Assembly (NCBI GenBank): GCA_016185425.1
Contig: JACPNQ010000013.1
Coordinates: 1 to 64,000, forward strand
Source: Acidobacteriota bacterium
GTDB taxonomy: Bacteria; Acidobacteriota; Terriglobia; Bryobacterales; Bryobacteraceae
Direction: 5' to 3'
Length of the DNA stretch: 64,000 bases
Below are positions 43,569 to 55,449 of this stretch, piece by piece (position 1 is the first letter of the stretch; the number at the start of each line of letters is the position of its first letter). Position numbers and translations under genes: made by a program. The notes under the pieces were generated by a model, which was not told the origin of the DNA, searched no databases, and was given only the letters and a program-made list of their open reading frames with translations.

Positions 43569-44894
43569 CTATTCCGGCAGATCTTTCGGCGGTTCCGGCA
43601 GGAAGAAACTGGCGACGAATCCAATGACGTAAGCGCCTGTTCCCACTAAAGCGGCCGCATAGGCAAGCTTCGCGGCAGGGCCTGCGCCGGGCGCCGTCTT
43701 GGCTAACTGAGTAGTCAACAGCGCGGCCGAAGTTCCCAGCATTCGCCCGCCGATGTTGGCAGCGAAGCTCTCGCCGGTTCCGCGCAGATAAGTTGGATAG
43801 ACGCGCGGCAGATAATTGCCCCAGAAACTGAACTGGGCGACCGTCAGGAATCCTACGACGGCAATCCCCCACTTCAAAGTCAGCACATTGGTGCCGCTTG
43901 CAACGAAAAACACCCACGGCAAAATGAACAGCCCCGGAATCTGAAAGATGCGAATCAACTGGCGGCGGCTTACGATCGCTACTGCGAGCATCGCTAAAGC
44001 CACACGTCCCACCAACCCGCCCCATTCCTGCCAATACTGCACGTCCTTTACGACGCTTTGGACCGCTTGCGGAGCCATTCCGGCCAGTTCCGACAGGCCC
44101 GGCACAATCCGCGGGATCTGCTGAATGGCCCCGAATGCCGCGCCGTAGCTGGCTGCGTACATAATCATCGTCACCCAGGTCGTACGTGAAAACTGCGGCC
44201 GAAATAACGCGAGGAAATTGGGCCGTTTCAATGTGCCCGCGGCTTTCTTCTCGGCCCACGCCGGAGACTCGGGAAGGAACGGCCGGATGATCATCAGCGG
44301 GATCGCTGGAAGGAGTCCGGAGATCAGCGTGTAGCGCCAGACGGCATGACCACCGTGGATCGCCGGAAAAGAGTTTGCATAGGCCAGTGCGATCGCGTAC
44401 GCAGCCGTCACCATCAGCCCTCCGATGGAAGAGAATGCCTGCGTGTATCCCAATACCTTTTCGCGTTGTTTCTCTTCCGGGAACAGTTCGGCCAGCCAGG
44501 CGACGGCCGCAACGAACTCCACACAGACGCCAATAAACGTCGTGCAGCGGAAGAAGAGCAATTGTTCGAGCGAGGTTGCGTAACCGGAGGCCAGCGCGGA
44601 GAAGCCGTAAATCAGGATGCTCCATACCAGGATCTTTCGCCGGCCGAAGAAATCCGTCAGATATCCGCCTACCATTCCGAAGATGCCGCCGGCGAACGCA
44701 GGCACGAAAAACAGCCAGCCGACCCAATCCAGATACTCGGGCGTGCCGGGTTTCAGTCCCCCCAATTCACTCAGCGCCGGGCCGACGATCAGTGGAAGAA
44801 CAAGAATCACGTAGATATCGAAGGCAAAGCCGATCGATGCAACCAGACAGATCAGCCAGTGCACCAGTGTGAATTTGCGGATTTCAGCAGCCAT
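43569..44894 (-). CDS. MFS transporter
   Basis: This 441-residue protein has about twelve hydrophobic segments. The loop after TM2 reads GGYLTDFFGRRKILV, matching the MFS GxLaDrfGRR motif, and the TM5 region carries the second-half motifs of sugar/organic-acid porters. Inner-membrane secondary transport is expected. It is 15 bases downstream of the sodium:solute symporter gene on the same strand, so two unrelated carriers share one transcription unit. Substrate not inferable. Confidence 0.88.
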   Translation of the reverse strand: MAAEIRKFTLVHWLICLVASIGFAFDIYVILVLPLIVGPALSELGGLKPGTPEYLDWVGWLFFVPAFAGGIFGMVGGYLTDFFGRRKILVWSILIYGFSALASGYATSLEQLLFFRCTTFIGVCVEFVAAVAWLAELFPEEKQREKVLGYTQAFSSIGGLMVTAAYAIALAYANSFPAIHGGHAVWRYTLISGLLPAIPLMIIRPFLPESPAWAEKKAAGTLKRPNFLALFRPQFSRTTWVTMIMYAASYGAAFGAIQQIPRIVPGLSELAGMAPQAVQSVVKDVQYWQEWGGLVGRVALAMLAVAIVSRRQLIRIFQIPGLFILPWVFFVASGTNVLTLKWGIAVVGFLTVAQFSFWGNYLPRVYPTYLRGTGESFAANIGGRMLGTSAALLTTQLAKTAPGAGPAAKLAYAAALVGTGAYVIGFVASFFLPEPPKDLPE

Positions 44895-44909
44895 TGGGTA
44901 ATCCGAGCA

Positions 44910-46396
<1,487 letters not shown>

Positions 46397-46400
<4 letters not shown>

Positions 46401-46618
46401 TCGCCGGGCTCCTTGTCAGCCCAATGTTCGAGCCGCTCCGGCCAGGCATATTTCACAAGCACCACCATCAATGCCGCCGCGCCCATCGCATAGAGCGCAT
46501 GATAGGCAAGTCCGATCGGTAGAAAACCGAACACCAGCGGACGTGCCTCCGTCCAGTTCCAGAAATCCTGGTGGAGTACGTAGTAAATCGCAAGGAGCAG
46601 GAGGATGTAAGGTTTCAT
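46397..46618 (-). CDS. DUF3311-like small membrane protein
   Basis: This 73-residue protein has two hydrophobic segments ([13 protein letters not shown], and [20 protein letters not shown]) with a [11 protein letters not shown] hinge, the pattern of DUF3311 companions of sodium:solute symporters. Coupled on both sides by 4-base overlaps, to the PQQ-like gene and to the SSS gene. Presumably an accessory subunit of the symporter. Confidence 0.78.
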
Positions 46619-47895
46619 TGCGCGATGGCGAACAGGTGATCTCTCCCGCGAATGAAGATCGTTCCGTTCGCAATCGCCGGCGAAGCCAGCACCGGCTCGC
46701 CCACCGAGTTTGTCCGCAGCACTGCGAACTCTGGCCCGGCCTGAATTACGTGGGTTTCTCCATCCTCATTCGTAAGAAGGATTTTTCCATCATAGGCTAC
46801 CGGCGAGCCGGCGAATTGTCCGCCCGGTCCGGGCCGCCTGCCCTCGTACTTCACCATTCCCGTCGCGGCATCGAGACAGGTGATCAGCCCCTTGTCCGTC
46901 ACCAGATATACGTAGTCGCCATAAAAAATCGGCGACGGCACGTACGCGGTGCCCTTCGTGTACTCCCATAACTTCCTCCCATCGCCACCCGCGCGGAATG
47001 CCCATGCATATTTGTCCGGGTATCCCGCGGAGACCACGACTATCCCGTTGCCAGATACAGGGCTCGGCACCGCGTTCCCCTTGACGCCTGGCCCCCGCCA
47101 TCGCTCCTTGCCCGTCATCACGTCGTAGGAGATGACAACGTCATTCGCGGTGGTAATCAACTCCTGCTTCCCGCCCGCCTCAACAAGCATCGGCGTCGAC
47201 CAGGTAATTTCCGTGGCACGTTCCGTTGTCCACGCGATCTCGCCGTTCTTCCGATCCAACGCGACCAGTTTCGATTTCTTATCGTTGGAATCACACTGCA
47301 GGATCAAGAGCTCACCGGCCAGCACGGGCGAGGTGCCCGGACCCATTCCAACCGTCATGATCTTGCCCGGATCGTACTTCCACAAAAGCTTGCCATCCAT
47401 GTCATAGGCGTAGAAACCTTCGCTGCCGAAGTATGCGTAAACGGCACGGCCATCGGTGACGGGCGTCGGGGCCGCGTAACTGCCGGCCTTGTGGCGCTCA
47501 TCGAACACCACTCCTTCATATGCCGTCTGCTGCCACAGGATCTTCCCGGTTTTCCTGTCGAGGCACAGCAGCACCAGCCTGTGCCGCACATCCGCGCCAA
47601 TGCTATCGGGGTGACGAAATGGCGATCCATTGAGCACATGGACCGGCGGCTTATGCCCTTCGGCCTTCGTGCCCTCGATGTCGGTCGTCAGAAAAATGCG
47701 GTCGCCCCATACCACGGGCGACGAACGCCCGCGCCCCGGAACCGCGGTCTTCCATGCGACGTTCTTCTTAGGGCTCCACTCCGCCGGAACATTTTTTTCC
47801 GTCGACACGCCGTTCGATCCGGGCCCGCGCCACTGCGGCCAGTTATCACCTTGCAAACAGAAAACGCTGAGCAGTAGCAACGGGAGCGAACGCAT
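46615..47895 (-). CDS. Secreted PQQ-like beta-propeller protein
   Basis: This 426-residue protein counts from ATG 47895; an in-frame ATG at 47913 with a GGGGGA site is an alternative. The signal peptide (RSLPLLLLSVFCLQG) is followed by WPQWRGPGSNGVS and tandem propeller blades with repeats like LVALDRKNGEIAWTT and LICLDAATG-type strands. It is BamB/quinoprotein-like, but no PQQ-dehydrogenase catalytic residues are evident. First gene of a unit with DUF3311, SSS, MFS and mtaB, hinting at a periplasmic binding or oxidation step coupled to uptake. Confidence 0.85.
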   Translation of the reverse strand: MRSLPLLLLSVFCLQGDNWPQWRGPGSNGVSTEKNVPAEWSPKKNVAWKTAVPGRGRSSPVVWGDRIFLTTDIEGTKAEGHKPPVHVLNGSPFRHPDSIGADVRHRLVLLCLDRKTGKILWQQTAYEGVVFDERHKAGSYAAPTPVTDGRAVYAYFGSEGFYAYDMDGKLLWKYDPGKIMTVGMGPGTSPVLAGELLILQCDSNDKKSKLVALDRKNGEIAWTTERATEITWSTPMLVEAGGKQELITTANDVVISYDVMTGKERWRGPGVKGNAVPSPVSGNGIVVVSAGYPDKYAWAFRAGGDGRKLWEYTKGTAYVPSPIFYGDYVYLVTDKGLITCLDAATGMVKYEGRRPGPGGQFAGSPVAYDGKILLTNEDGETHVIQAGPEFAVLRTNSVGEPVLASPAIANGTIFIRGRDHLFAIAQ

Positions 47896-48005
47896 GACCA
47901 AGTGTACAGTCATCGTCCCCCGCACACCGCCGTGCACAGGGACGAAACGCACATGGGGCGGGGCGGGACGGCGTGAGATTCTTAGGAATACAATAGAGAA
48001 TTCCC

Positions 48006-48509
48006 ATGGCATCCACCGTCGCCAATTCGCAAATGTCCGCCAAGGAGAGGAAGAAATCAATGCTCTGGTTATTGTTCGCTGTCGGCGCCATGATCTTCTG
48101 GGGGATCTACGGTCCGATTCTCCACGAAGGGCAAACCAAGCTCGGCAGCCCATTCCGCGCACTGCTGTGCGTCGGCGGCGCTTACTTCCTGCTCGGTGTT
48201 CTCGTCCCGTTCATCACGCTGACGGCGTCCGGGGGGCTCGGCGAGTTTAGCGGACGCGGTGTTTGGTACGCGTTTCTCGGCGGCGCGCTCGGCGCGGCCG
48301 GCGCCATCTGCATCATCTGGTCGTTCCGAAATGGCGGCGTGCCGAACTACGTCATGCCGATCGTCTTCGGCGGTGCGCCCCTCATCAACGTCGTGATGAC
48401 GATGGCCATGCACCCGCCCAAGGACAAGCCCAATCCGCTGCTCTATGCGGGCTATGTAGTGGTCGCCGCCGGCGCCGCGATGGTCATGTACTTCAAGCCG
48501 AAGGGTTAG
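48006..48509 (+). CDS. Small multi-span membrane protein (half-size DMT/EamA-like)
   Basis: This 167-residue protein has about five hydrophobic segments (LLFAVGAMIFWGIYGPIL, LLCVGGAYFLLGVLVPFI, GRGVWYAFLGGALGAAGAIC, PIVFGGAPLINVVMTMAM, AGYVVVAAGAAMVMYF). The spacing resembles half of an EamA-type drug/metabolite transporter. It is monocistronic and its end overlaps the convergent lacI-type gene by four bases. Function unknown. Confidence 0.65.
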   Translation: MASTVANSQMSAKERKKSMLWLLFAVGAMIFWGIYGPILHEGQTKLGSPFRALLCVGGAYFLLGVLVPFITLTASGGLGEFSGRGVWYAFLGGALGAAGAICIIWSFRNGGVPNYVMPIVFGGAPLINVVMTMAMHPPKDKPNPLLYAGYVVVAAGAAMVMYFKPKG

Positions 48510-49549
48510 CCGCGGACCGCTTTTTTGTGCCGCTTCTCCGCGGCCGGCGATTCCGCCGCGGCTGCCGGTCCTGTCGACTCCCGCAGCACTAACTCGGGGT
48601 CGATGACGTGTTCCCGTTGCGATTCCCCTTTGTCGGTCAGCATTGCGAAGATCCGCCGGCCGAGTGCGTCGCAGGGTATATGTACCGTCGTCAATGACGG
48701 CGTGATCATCTCGGACAAGACGATGTTATCGAAACCCGTCACCGACACATCCTCCGGCACCCTGAGGTTCAGTTCCTTCAACTGTCGCAGCGCGCCCACA
48801 GCCATGAAGTCGTTCACGCAGATGATCGCGGTCGGCCGCATCCCCGTATCGAACAGATCCCGCACCGCTTCCCGGCCGCCTTCGTATCCATCGTCGGACG
48901 CCACCGTTCGAAACTCCACCTGCGGCGACAGCCGCCTCACCGCATCGAGAAACGCATTGTGCCGCTCGCTCAAAGGGCCCAGCGAATAATGGTGGCCTAC
49001 GAATGCCATCTTCCGGTGTCCCATGTTGTGCAAGTACTCCACCACCCGTTGCATTCCGCGCCTGTATTGCGTCTTGATGCTCAGAATGTTGGGACGCGGG
49101 CTGCCGACGTCGTAGACCACGGTGCGTACTTTGCGCTCCGACAGCTCATCCAGCAGATGCGGCGCAATTTCCGACACGATCAGCGCCAGTCCGGCCACGC
49201 GCCGGCCGAGCATCAGGTGAACGTTCGCCACCAGCCGCTGCGGGTCATAATCGGTGTTGGCGATCAGCACCTCGTAGCCCTTGTCGCGCGCTTCTCCTTC
49301 CAGCGCCCGGAAAACATCCAAAAAGAAGGGGTTTTCGAGGTTGGAGACCACGAGTCCCAGTGTGCGTGAAGCGCCGCCGGCGAGCGCGCGGGCGTGGATG
49401 TTGGGGAAGTATTTCAGCTCCTCAACGGCATTCAAGACCTTCGCCCGTGTGCTGACCTTCACAACGCCGATGTTATTCAGCACGCGGGACACCGTAGCCG
49501 TCGACACGCCTGCCCGGCGTGCAACGTCTTGCAAACTACGTGTGCTCAT
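48506..49549 (-). CDS. LacI family transcriptional regulator
   Basis: This 347-residue regulator has a LacI helix-turn-helix (LQDVARRAGVSTATVSRVLN, residues 5-24), hinge helix (HARALAGGASRTLGLVV) and periplasmic-binding-like effector domain (ENPFFLDVFRALEGEA, AIICVNDFMAVGALR, VTGFDNIVLSEMITPSLTTV). It likely senses a sugar-type ligand. It lies 18 bases behind the second PQQ-like gene on the same strand, so it may control that unit. The last 25 residues are a basic, variable tail. Confidence 0.92.
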   Translation of the reverse strand: MSTRSLQDVARRAGVSTATVSRVLNNIGVVKVSTRAKVLNAVEELKYFPNIHARALAGGASRTLGLVVSNLENPFFLDVFRALEGEARDKGYEVLIANTDYDPQRLVANVHLMLGRRVAGLALIVSEIAPHLLDELSERKVRTVVYDVGSPRPNILSIKTQYRRGMQRVVEYLHNMGHRKMAFVGHHYSLGPLSERHNAFLDAVRRLSPQVEFRTVASDDGYEGGREAVRDLFDTGMRPTAIICVNDFMAVGALRQLKELNLRVPEDVSVTGFDNIVLSEMITPSLTTVHIPCDALGRRIFAMLTDKGESQREHVIDPELVLRESTGPAAAAESPAAEKRHKKAVRG

Positions 49550-49567
49550 GCGGCCTATGCTACCGCA

Positions 49568-50833
49568 TCAGCGGCGCGCGGTCCGTTTTCCAATGCAATA
49601 CAAAAAGCCCGCGGTGCGCAGGAAAAGCTGTCCGTCGCTAACGGCTGGCGAACTCAAGGTGTAATCTTTCATGTCGTTTTCAGAAATTACTTTGAACTCG
49701 GGGCCTGCCTGAATCACCGTCACCAGCCCTTCCTCGTTCGTTACATAAAGCTTGCCATCGGCCAGCACAGGCGAGGAGCTGTAGATCGCCGGGCGGATCC
49801 TTTTTCCGCCATACACTTCCTGGCCGGTCTTCGCATCCAGACACCAGAGAATGCCGCGGTCATTCGTGATGTACAGGTATTTTCCGTCGGTCACCGGTGT
49901 CGGCACGTCGGGGCCGTTGGGGTTCTGCCACACCACATGACTCTTCGTCACGTCACCCTTCCCGCCCGGCCGCAGCGCAGTCAGGGGACGTACCCGCGTC
50001 GGCGCATAAATAAGCCCATCGCGCACGACCGGTGACGCAATAATCCGGTTCATCGGATTGCTTTGCGGATTCAGCACGTTGGCTCGCCAGAGCTCTTTCA
50101 AGGTCGCCGGATCATGGCCGGTTACAACGTCGCCGCCGGTGATGATAATCTCCGTCTGCTTCCCCGAAGTCCAGACCGCCGGAGTCGTGTAGCTGTCGGG
50201 AGATTCGACGATCGCATCGGTCGGCCGTTCCACGCGCACGAGCGTTTTTCCGCTCTTCGGATCGATCTTCAGAATGTAAGAGGGGTCGTCCGTTTTCATG
50301 CCGTGCAACACTTGCACATACAGCAAGTCGTTCCACAGCAGAGGCGACGACGCATATCCCCAATTCAGCCCGAATGCGCCATAGTCTTTTTGAATGTTGC
50401 GTGACCACAACTCAGTCCCGCTGAAGTCGTAGGCCTTAAATATGCCCGTGCCCGTCATTACAAAGACACTCTTGCCATCGGTCACGGGTGACGGCGAAGA
50501 CATGTTCTGCTTGTTGATCTTGAAATTACCGCCGGCGATCTTCTTCTTCCATTTCACCGCTCCGCCCGTGCGGTCGACGGCCCAAAGCTGCAGATCGTCG
50601 CCGTCAGCGACGTTCAGGAATATCGTCTCGCCCCAGATGATGGGTGTAGCTCCGCTGCGCCCAGGCAGCGTGAGTTTCCACGTTACATTCTGTTCGGTGG
50701 ACCACCGCTCGGGCAGGCCCTTTTCGTCGCTAACGCCATCCAGCGACGGCCCCCGCCATTGCGGCCAGTTTCCGGCGGGCAGGAGTGCGATGGAGAAGAG
50801 CAGTGAAAGACAGAAACGGCGCATACCGGACAT
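49568..50833 (-). CDS. Secreted PQQ-like beta-propeller protein
   Basis: This 421-residue protein starts at ATG 50833 with a GAGGT site. The signal peptide ([15 protein letters not shown]) is followed by [14 protein letters not shown] and repeated blades with [31 protein letters not shown] and [15 protein letters not shown]. It is a paralogue of the protein at 46615 by opening motif and length. Only 18 bases separate its start from the divergent esterase start, and the LacI gene follows it. Confidence 0.87.
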   Translation of the reverse strand: MSGMRRFCLSLLFSIALLPAGNWPQWRGPSLDGVSDEKGLPERWSTEQNVTWKLTLPGRSGATPIIWGETIFLNVADGDDLQLWAVDRTGGAVKWKKKIAGGNFKINKQNMSSPSPVTDGKSVFVMTGTGIFKAYDFSGTELWSRNIQKDYGAFGLNWGYASSPLLWNDLLYVQVLHGMKTDDPSYILKIDPKSGKTLVRVERPTDAIVESPDSYTTPAVWTSGKQTEIIITGGDVVTGHDPATLKELWRANVLNPQSNPMNRIIASPVVRDGLIYAPTRVRPLTALRPGGKGDVTKSHVVWQNPNGPDVPTPVTDGKYLYITNDRGILWCLDAKTGQEVYGGKRIRPAIYSSSPVLADGKLYVTNEEGLVTVIQAGPEFKVISENDMKDYTLSSPAVSDGQLFLRTAGFLYCIGKRTARR

Positions 50834-50851
50834 GATATACCTCGTGAATCC

Positions 50852-51712
50852 ATGAAAAACCTATTGCTACTCTTCGCTGCTTCGGTTGCCCTGTTTGCGC
50901 AGCGGCCAGCCGCGGTGCCGGTGTCCTTTCCGCTGTGGGCCGGCGGCGCGCCCGGCGCCCTGGGCACGGACGATAAGGATATTCCCGCGCTCACGCCATG
51001 GATCGCCAGGAACCCGAATGGCATGGCGATCGTCGTCTGCCCGGGCGGCGGCTACGGGGCGTTAGCGGCTGATCATGAAGGCACACAGATCGCTCAGTGG
51101 CTTAACTCGCAAGGGATTTCTGCCTTCGTGCTTCGCTACCGGCTCGGGCCCAAGTATCACCATCCGGCGATGATCAACGACGCGCAACGTGCCATCCGCA
51201 TCGTGCGCGCGCGTGCCGCCGAGTTCCGCGTCAACTCCACCAAAATCGGCATCATGGGCTTCAGCGCCGGCGGCCATCTCTCTGCCTCTGCGGCCACTCA
51301 CTTCGATTCAGGCAAACCCTCGAGCGACGATATCATCGAGCACGCCAGTTCCCGCCCTGATTTCGCCGTCCTCGCCTATCCCGTCATCACGTTCACGGAG
51401 GAGGCATATGTGCACAAAGGCAGCCGGCGAAACCTTCTCGGCGAGAATCCGGATCCGAAGCTGGTTGAGAATCTCTCGAACGAGCGAGCGGTTACGAAGG
51501 AGACGCCGCCGTGCTTCCTATTTCATACCGACGCCGACACGGGAGTTCCTCCGGAGAACAGTGTGCTCTTCTATTTAGCGCTGCGCAAACACGGCGTTCC
51601 CGCGGAACTCCACATTTACGAAAAGGGGCCGCACGGTGTGGGCCTCGCGTGGAGCGACATAGCGTTGAGCACTTGGCCGGCCCGCCTGGCCGATTGGCTT
51701 AGAAACCGCTGA
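50852..51712 (+). CDS. Secreted alpha/beta hydrolase (acetylxylan-esterase-like)
   Basis: This 286-residue protein has a signal peptide ([17 protein letters not shown]). The oxyanion loop [17 protein letters not shown] and nucleophile elbow [19 protein letters not shown] match the BD-FAE/acetylxylan-esterase-like group; the late Asp ([14 protein letters not shown]) and His ([11 protein letters not shown]) complete a triad. A role in deacetylating plant or microbial polysaccharides is plausible. Divergent from the PQQ-like/LacI unit. Confidence 0.85.
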   Translation: MKNLLLLFAASVALFAQRPAAVPVSFPLWAGGAPGALGTDDKDIPALTPWIARNPNGMAIVVCPGGGYGALAADHEGTQIAQWLNSQGISAFVLRYRLGPKYHHPAMINDAQRAIRIVRARAAEFRVNSTKIGIMGFSAGGHLSASAATHFDSGKPSSDDIIEHASSRPDFAVLAYPVITFTEEAYVHKGSRRNLLGENPDPKLVENLSNERAVTKETPPCFLFHTDADTGVPPENSVLFYLALRKHGVPAELHIYEKGPHGVGLAWSDIALSTWPARLADWLRNR

Positions 51713-51727
51713 TTGCGGGCCGGGAAT

Positions 51728-51757
51728 TTGACAATTTCGACGGCGGTTTGCTGTAAT
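51728..51757 (+). promoter_or_regulatory. Sigma-70-type promoter of tRNA-Asn
   Basis: TTGACA at 51728-51733 and TGTAAT at 51752-51757 are separated by 18 bases. The tRNA begins about 20 bases after the -10 element. Confidence 0.7.
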
Positions 51758-51777
51758 AGTGGGCGAAGCAACACTGC

Positions 51778-51852
<75 letters not shown>

Positions 51853-51856
51853 AACT

Positions 51857-52479
51857 TAAAAACCGCCATTTTGCAACGGTAATCTGTTGATTTGATTACC
51901 GTTAGCTTGGTTCGGGCGACGCACAAGTTCGAACGGTTCGAACAGGGAAGTTTGCAACTCGCCGTCCCTTCCACGTCGCGTTTTCCAGCACATGCTCAAT
52001 AGCTTCCGCTGTTCGGGCTCGGTCTAATTTCGGAATGCTGTGCGCGCGTGGCTCGTGAGGCGAGTGATTTCAACCGCGGTCGTAAGTGGGGGCAATATGG
52101 CGCTCTCCAGTTCAAGGATGTCCCGGCGGAGGTCTGCTTGCTGTGATTCGATCATGGCTGCCTTCTGATCGTAGACCGTTGGGGGAATGCGGCCGTCGAG
52201 CCGGTCATCGTAAAGCGTGCTCAGCTTATGGGATAACCGTTCTATCTCCGCGGTCTTCGACTTAATGGCGGGCTCCCTCGCCTTGGTCTCGGTCTGGTCC
52301 GTATCGTTGATCGCATCTGCCAGCCAGCTCAAAATTTCCTCAGAGGCAATAACAATTGGCGTATCATCCGCTGGCATCCCCATACGCGCCCGGCACGGCG
52401 GGCACGGGAGCTTACTCCAATCGTGCCGTTCATTCGTACGCACCAGGTTGCCGGGGTTGGGGAGGGAGGATTTTGGCAC
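51857..52479 (-). pseudogene. Decayed C-terminal part of a large serine recombinase
   Basis: The minus strand encodes the coiled-coil and terminal region of large serine recombinases: SEEILSWLADAIND, then ERLSHKLSTLYDDRLDGRIP and VYDQKAAMIESQQADLRRDI. The frame hits TAG at 52024-52026; past it the same frame resumes EPEQRKLLS and DGELQTSLFEPFELV, while a neighbouring frame reads IEHVLENATWKG, so at least one nonsense codon and frameshifts are present. The catalytic N-terminal domain is missing. The end abuts the tRNA-Asn gene, suggesting a remnant of an integrated element. Confidence 0.75.
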
Positions 52480-52505
52480 ACGGGCCGGAACGTCAGTGCG
52501 CCGAT

Positions 52506-52562
52506 TTAGGCGCGGACTGAGAGTTTGACCGCCTTTTTCCGATTGTTGGGCGGCTCTTTCAT
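52506..52562 (-). other. 18-codon reading frame with strong ribosome site
   Basis: ATG 52562 is preceded at good spacing by GGAGGAG and runs for 18 codons (MKEPPNNRKKAVKLSVRA) to TAA. It lies just upstream of the recombinase remnant. It may be the start of a gene truncated by deletion, or chance. Confidence 0.25.
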
Positions 52563-53178
52563 TTTTGCTCCTCCTGGTGGCGGCGATGAACTCTCATGCG
52601 TGAGCGTAACTGTTGGCGATTGGAGCACCGAGTGGACTGGCAAGGTCTCAAGCATGGCGGTGGGCTCCGGCGCCACCTCAGTGCACCCTTTGTGCGGTTG
52701 CACACAGTGAAACTCGATCAACATCAGACTGACGAATGGCGTCTGCTCACGGTTGCGCCACCGGAAGGCCAAACTAGCTGACCGGAGTTACGAGGAGGCT
52801 GAAGGAGGCTGGCCGCCGGCTGGACCTACGGTTTAGTGCCCCTCGAGACTCGGGAGCGAAACAAGAAGTCTCATGGAGATTTGAGCCACAAAACTCGGCA
52901 CGAACGAAGTCACCCTCATCGGAATCGTATTCGTCGGCGCGCAAGCCACGGAGACCAAAATCACAACAAGTACGACGTCATCAGCTTGGCGACCGCCGAG
53001 AGTTGGAGACACATGAACCGCGACTGACAATGACGGACCACGTAGCGCGGACCAGCAGGCCGCGGGCGATCTATGATTCGATGCTCCGCATCCCTACAAA
53101 GGGGCATTAATGCAAGTCCGCGGCTCCATTTGTAGCTACAAAGTGCTCGCACATTCGTGCATCGGGCCCTCACACCGG
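52563..53178. other. Gene-poor stretch
   Basis: I see no convincing gene, RNA or repeat here. Short frames on both strands lack homology signals and ribosome sites. Together with the adjoining recombinase remnant it looks like debris of a former insertion. Confidence 0.5.
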
Positions 53179-55449
53179 CTACTGCGGCGCAATCGCGAAA
53201 AACCCTTCGCCGCCAATCAGCAATTCCCCGCCATATAATGTGAATTCCCGTTGTAGAGCGTCCTGAGTAACTGGTAGGTTTCTGGAAAGTGTGGAGCCGA
53301 CCAGCCGCACTCTCCCATCGCGTCCGGCAACAATGGCGCCCGCAGTGTCCGCGCCGTCGCCTCCGAGCCATGTCGCTCGTACCACTCGGTCGAGATCTGG
53401 GGAAAGAACGAGCCAAACCGCGTCGCTGGCTCCTCCCGCAAACCTGCCCCGCATATCTTCGACCTCGCCAAGATCGGCCGCCACAGCGGTCGCCGCAAGG
53501 TGCATCGAGCCATCCGCGCTTAGGTCGAAACCGGCAGTCTGCAACCCGATATGTCGCAGCTTCCCGAGTTCGCCCGTCCGTTCAAACACGCCGGCAAAGC
53601 CGGCGCCTCCCCGTCTTCTCGGAGCAAGATCGCGTCCAGTCACTGGAAGGTCCGTCCCAAACGTGAATCCCGTAAAGAAAATACGGCCGTCTGCATCGAC
53701 ACGAACGTTGTCGATGTGGCCGCCGCCAGCGCCACCGAGCATCGTTCCCCACAATATTGCCGGCGTATCAATTTTGAGTTTGATCAGAAATCCGTTGCCG
53801 CCCTGGAGTGTCCCAACCCACGCCCTATCCCGATCGTCGAAATGGATCGTCTGGACGCCGGCATTCTCGAGACCTGGCGGTGTCCACAGATGCCAACTCG
53901 CGCCGCCATCGATGGAACGATAGGCTTCCGCTCCTGCGACCACGTATACGATGTTCGGATCGGAGGGATCGACAATCAATTGCCGTAAGAACGTGAACGG
54001 TTCGTTCAACGTGGTATCTGTCCACGTTACGCCTCCATCGTCACTTCTGACCATCAGGCTATCCCGCGCCGGGAATCGAACGGACCGGGCGGCGTAGAGC
54101 CGATGCGGAGCGCCGGGCGCTTCCGCCGCCCTCGACACGTTGTCGGATAGCTTCCGGAATGTCGCGCCGCGGTCTTCCGACAGCAGAAGGCTATTGGAGA
54201 CGACTGCGAGGATTCGGTCTCCGGCGGCATTGATGGACAGCGACTGAGGGATGCTCTCTAAATTCGTTGGCGGCGCGGGCGCTCCAAGCGCGAGATATCC
54301 GAACCGGCCAAAGCGCTGACTGTTAGTGATAAAGAACGCACCTTCCATACGGGGATCCGGCACGAGGGTAACCTGGCCGGAGAAAAGCCCAAGAGGCTGC
54401 CAAGTGCTGCCGCCATCCCGGCTACAGACGCCCTGGTTCAAATAATAAACGCACAGAAACCGCGTGGCGAGGGGATGCGCGACAAGTGCGCCGGAAGGCG
54501 CCCCACGAATCTGGCGCCACGTGTCGCCGCCATCCGAACTAACCCAAGCACCATTGATTTCCGTTCCAACGAATACCTCGTTTCCGACGCTTTGGATGGA
54601 CGCGACTGAGCCGAAGCGAAAACCTCCCAGGCTTTGGTACGGCTCGCCGCGCCGGGACCGGTAAAGCGATCGCCTACGGTCTTCAGACTGCGGAGCGACA
54701 GCCAAACCAAATTCGCTATCGTAGGTAGATCCAGCAACGACGAGATTACCCTCTAGATCGAGCACTGCCGAAGTAGGAGTTGTGTTGCTACCCGGTACCG
54801 CGGACGGCTTGCCAAGCAAGGTTGAAAAGACCAGTCTGGTGCCATCGGAGCTCAATTGGGCGCAAAATGCGGCATTATTTCGTCCTTCAAGTTGGAATAG
54901 ACTCGAAGGCGTTAGTGGCACCGACTCCCCAATCGCCGACCCGCAGAAGATGGGGCGGCCATCCGCGGCCAAGGTTAGGGTTCGGATTTGAACGCCATTT
55001 TGGCTTCCGAAATATGTGGCGAACAGCTTATCGCCGGACGGGCTGATCTTCGCCACGAAGGCTTGCGAACTGACCGCTTCTGGCTGAAAGACCCCTGGCG
55101 TCGAGAAGTCCGGAGCGACCCGAATCGTGCCGGAGACGAAGGCGTTGCCGTCCGGATCCACCGCTAGAGCACTTGCACTACCGTCGCCCAACAATTTCGC
55201 GAAAACCATCTGGCCGGCTGCGTCAATTCTCGCGACGAATACATATGGAACAGATCGGTAACCGGGGTCCTGAGCAGAAAAGGGCGGTCCTATGCTGTAC
55301 GATTCTCCAGCGACAAAGGTGCCGCCGGCGCCGTCGCTACTCACGGCTCGAATGCTCTCAGAACCAATGCCGCCGAGGTAGGTGAGATACGACCAATTTC
55401 CTTGCGCCTGGCAAACTGCCGCCAGCAGCGTGATCAGCACAAACCGCAT
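53179..55449 (-). CDS. Secreted SBBP/BNR-repeat beta-propeller protein
   Basis: This 756-residue protein has a signal peptide (MRFVLITLLAAVCQAQ). The first 240 residues show SBBP-type repeats (LTYLGGIGSESIRAVSSDG, FVAKISPSGDKLFATYFG). The middle carries Asp-box motifs of BNR/sialidase-like propellers: SSDGGDTW at 304-311, SRDGGSTW at 343-350, and later SDDGGVTW and SIDGGASW. SBBP-type repeats return at the end. No sialidase catalytic residues are apparent, so binding or adhesion outside the cell is likelier than catalysis. Monocistronic. Confidence 0.8.
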   Translation of the reverse strand: MRFVLITLLAAVCQAQGNWSYLTYLGGIGSESIRAVSSDGAGGTFVAGESYSIGPPFSAQDPGYRSVPYVFVARIDAAGQMVFAKLLGDGSASALAVDPDGNAFVSGTIRVAPDFSTPGVFQPEAVSSQAFVAKISPSGDKLFATYFGSQNGVQIRTLTLAADGRPIFCGSAIGESVPLTPSSLFQLEGRNNAAFCAQLSSDGTRLVFSTLLGKPSAVPGSNTTPTSAVLDLEGNLVVAGSTYDSEFGLAVAPQSEDRRRSLYRSRRGEPYQSLGGFRFGSVASIQSVGNEVFVGTEINGAWVSSDGGDTWRQIRGAPSGALVAHPLATRFLCVYYLNQGVCSRDGGSTWQPLGLFSGQVTLVPDPRMEGAFFITNSQRFGRFGYLALGAPAPPTNLESIPQSLSINAAGDRILAVVSNSLLLSEDRGATFRKLSDNVSRAAEAPGAPHRLYAARSVRFPARDSLMVRSDDGGVTWTDTTLNEPFTFLRQLIVDPSDPNIVYVVAGAEAYRSIDGGASWHLWTPPGLENAGVQTIHFDDRDRAWVGTLQGGNGFLIKLKIDTPAILWGTMLGGAGGGHIDNVRVDADGRIFFTGFTFGTDLPVTGRDLAPRRRGGAGFAGVFERTGELGKLRHIGLQTAGFDLSADGSMHLAATAVAADLGEVEDMRGRFAGGASDAVWLVLSPDLDRVVRATWLGGDGADTAGAIVAGRDGRVRLVGSTLSRNLPVTQDALQREFTLYGGELLIGGEGFFAIAPQ

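Noticed and set aside
43456..44727. 423-codon minus-strand frame overlapping the MFS gene in another frame
   Set aside because: The MFS frame has the GRR loop and regular membrane spans; the other frame is Arg/Gly-rich and extends into mtaB.
52563..52772. N-terminal extension of the 18-codon frame to a longer minus-strand product
   Set aside because: The extension has no homology signal, and the strong ribosome site sits before the internal ATG at 52562.
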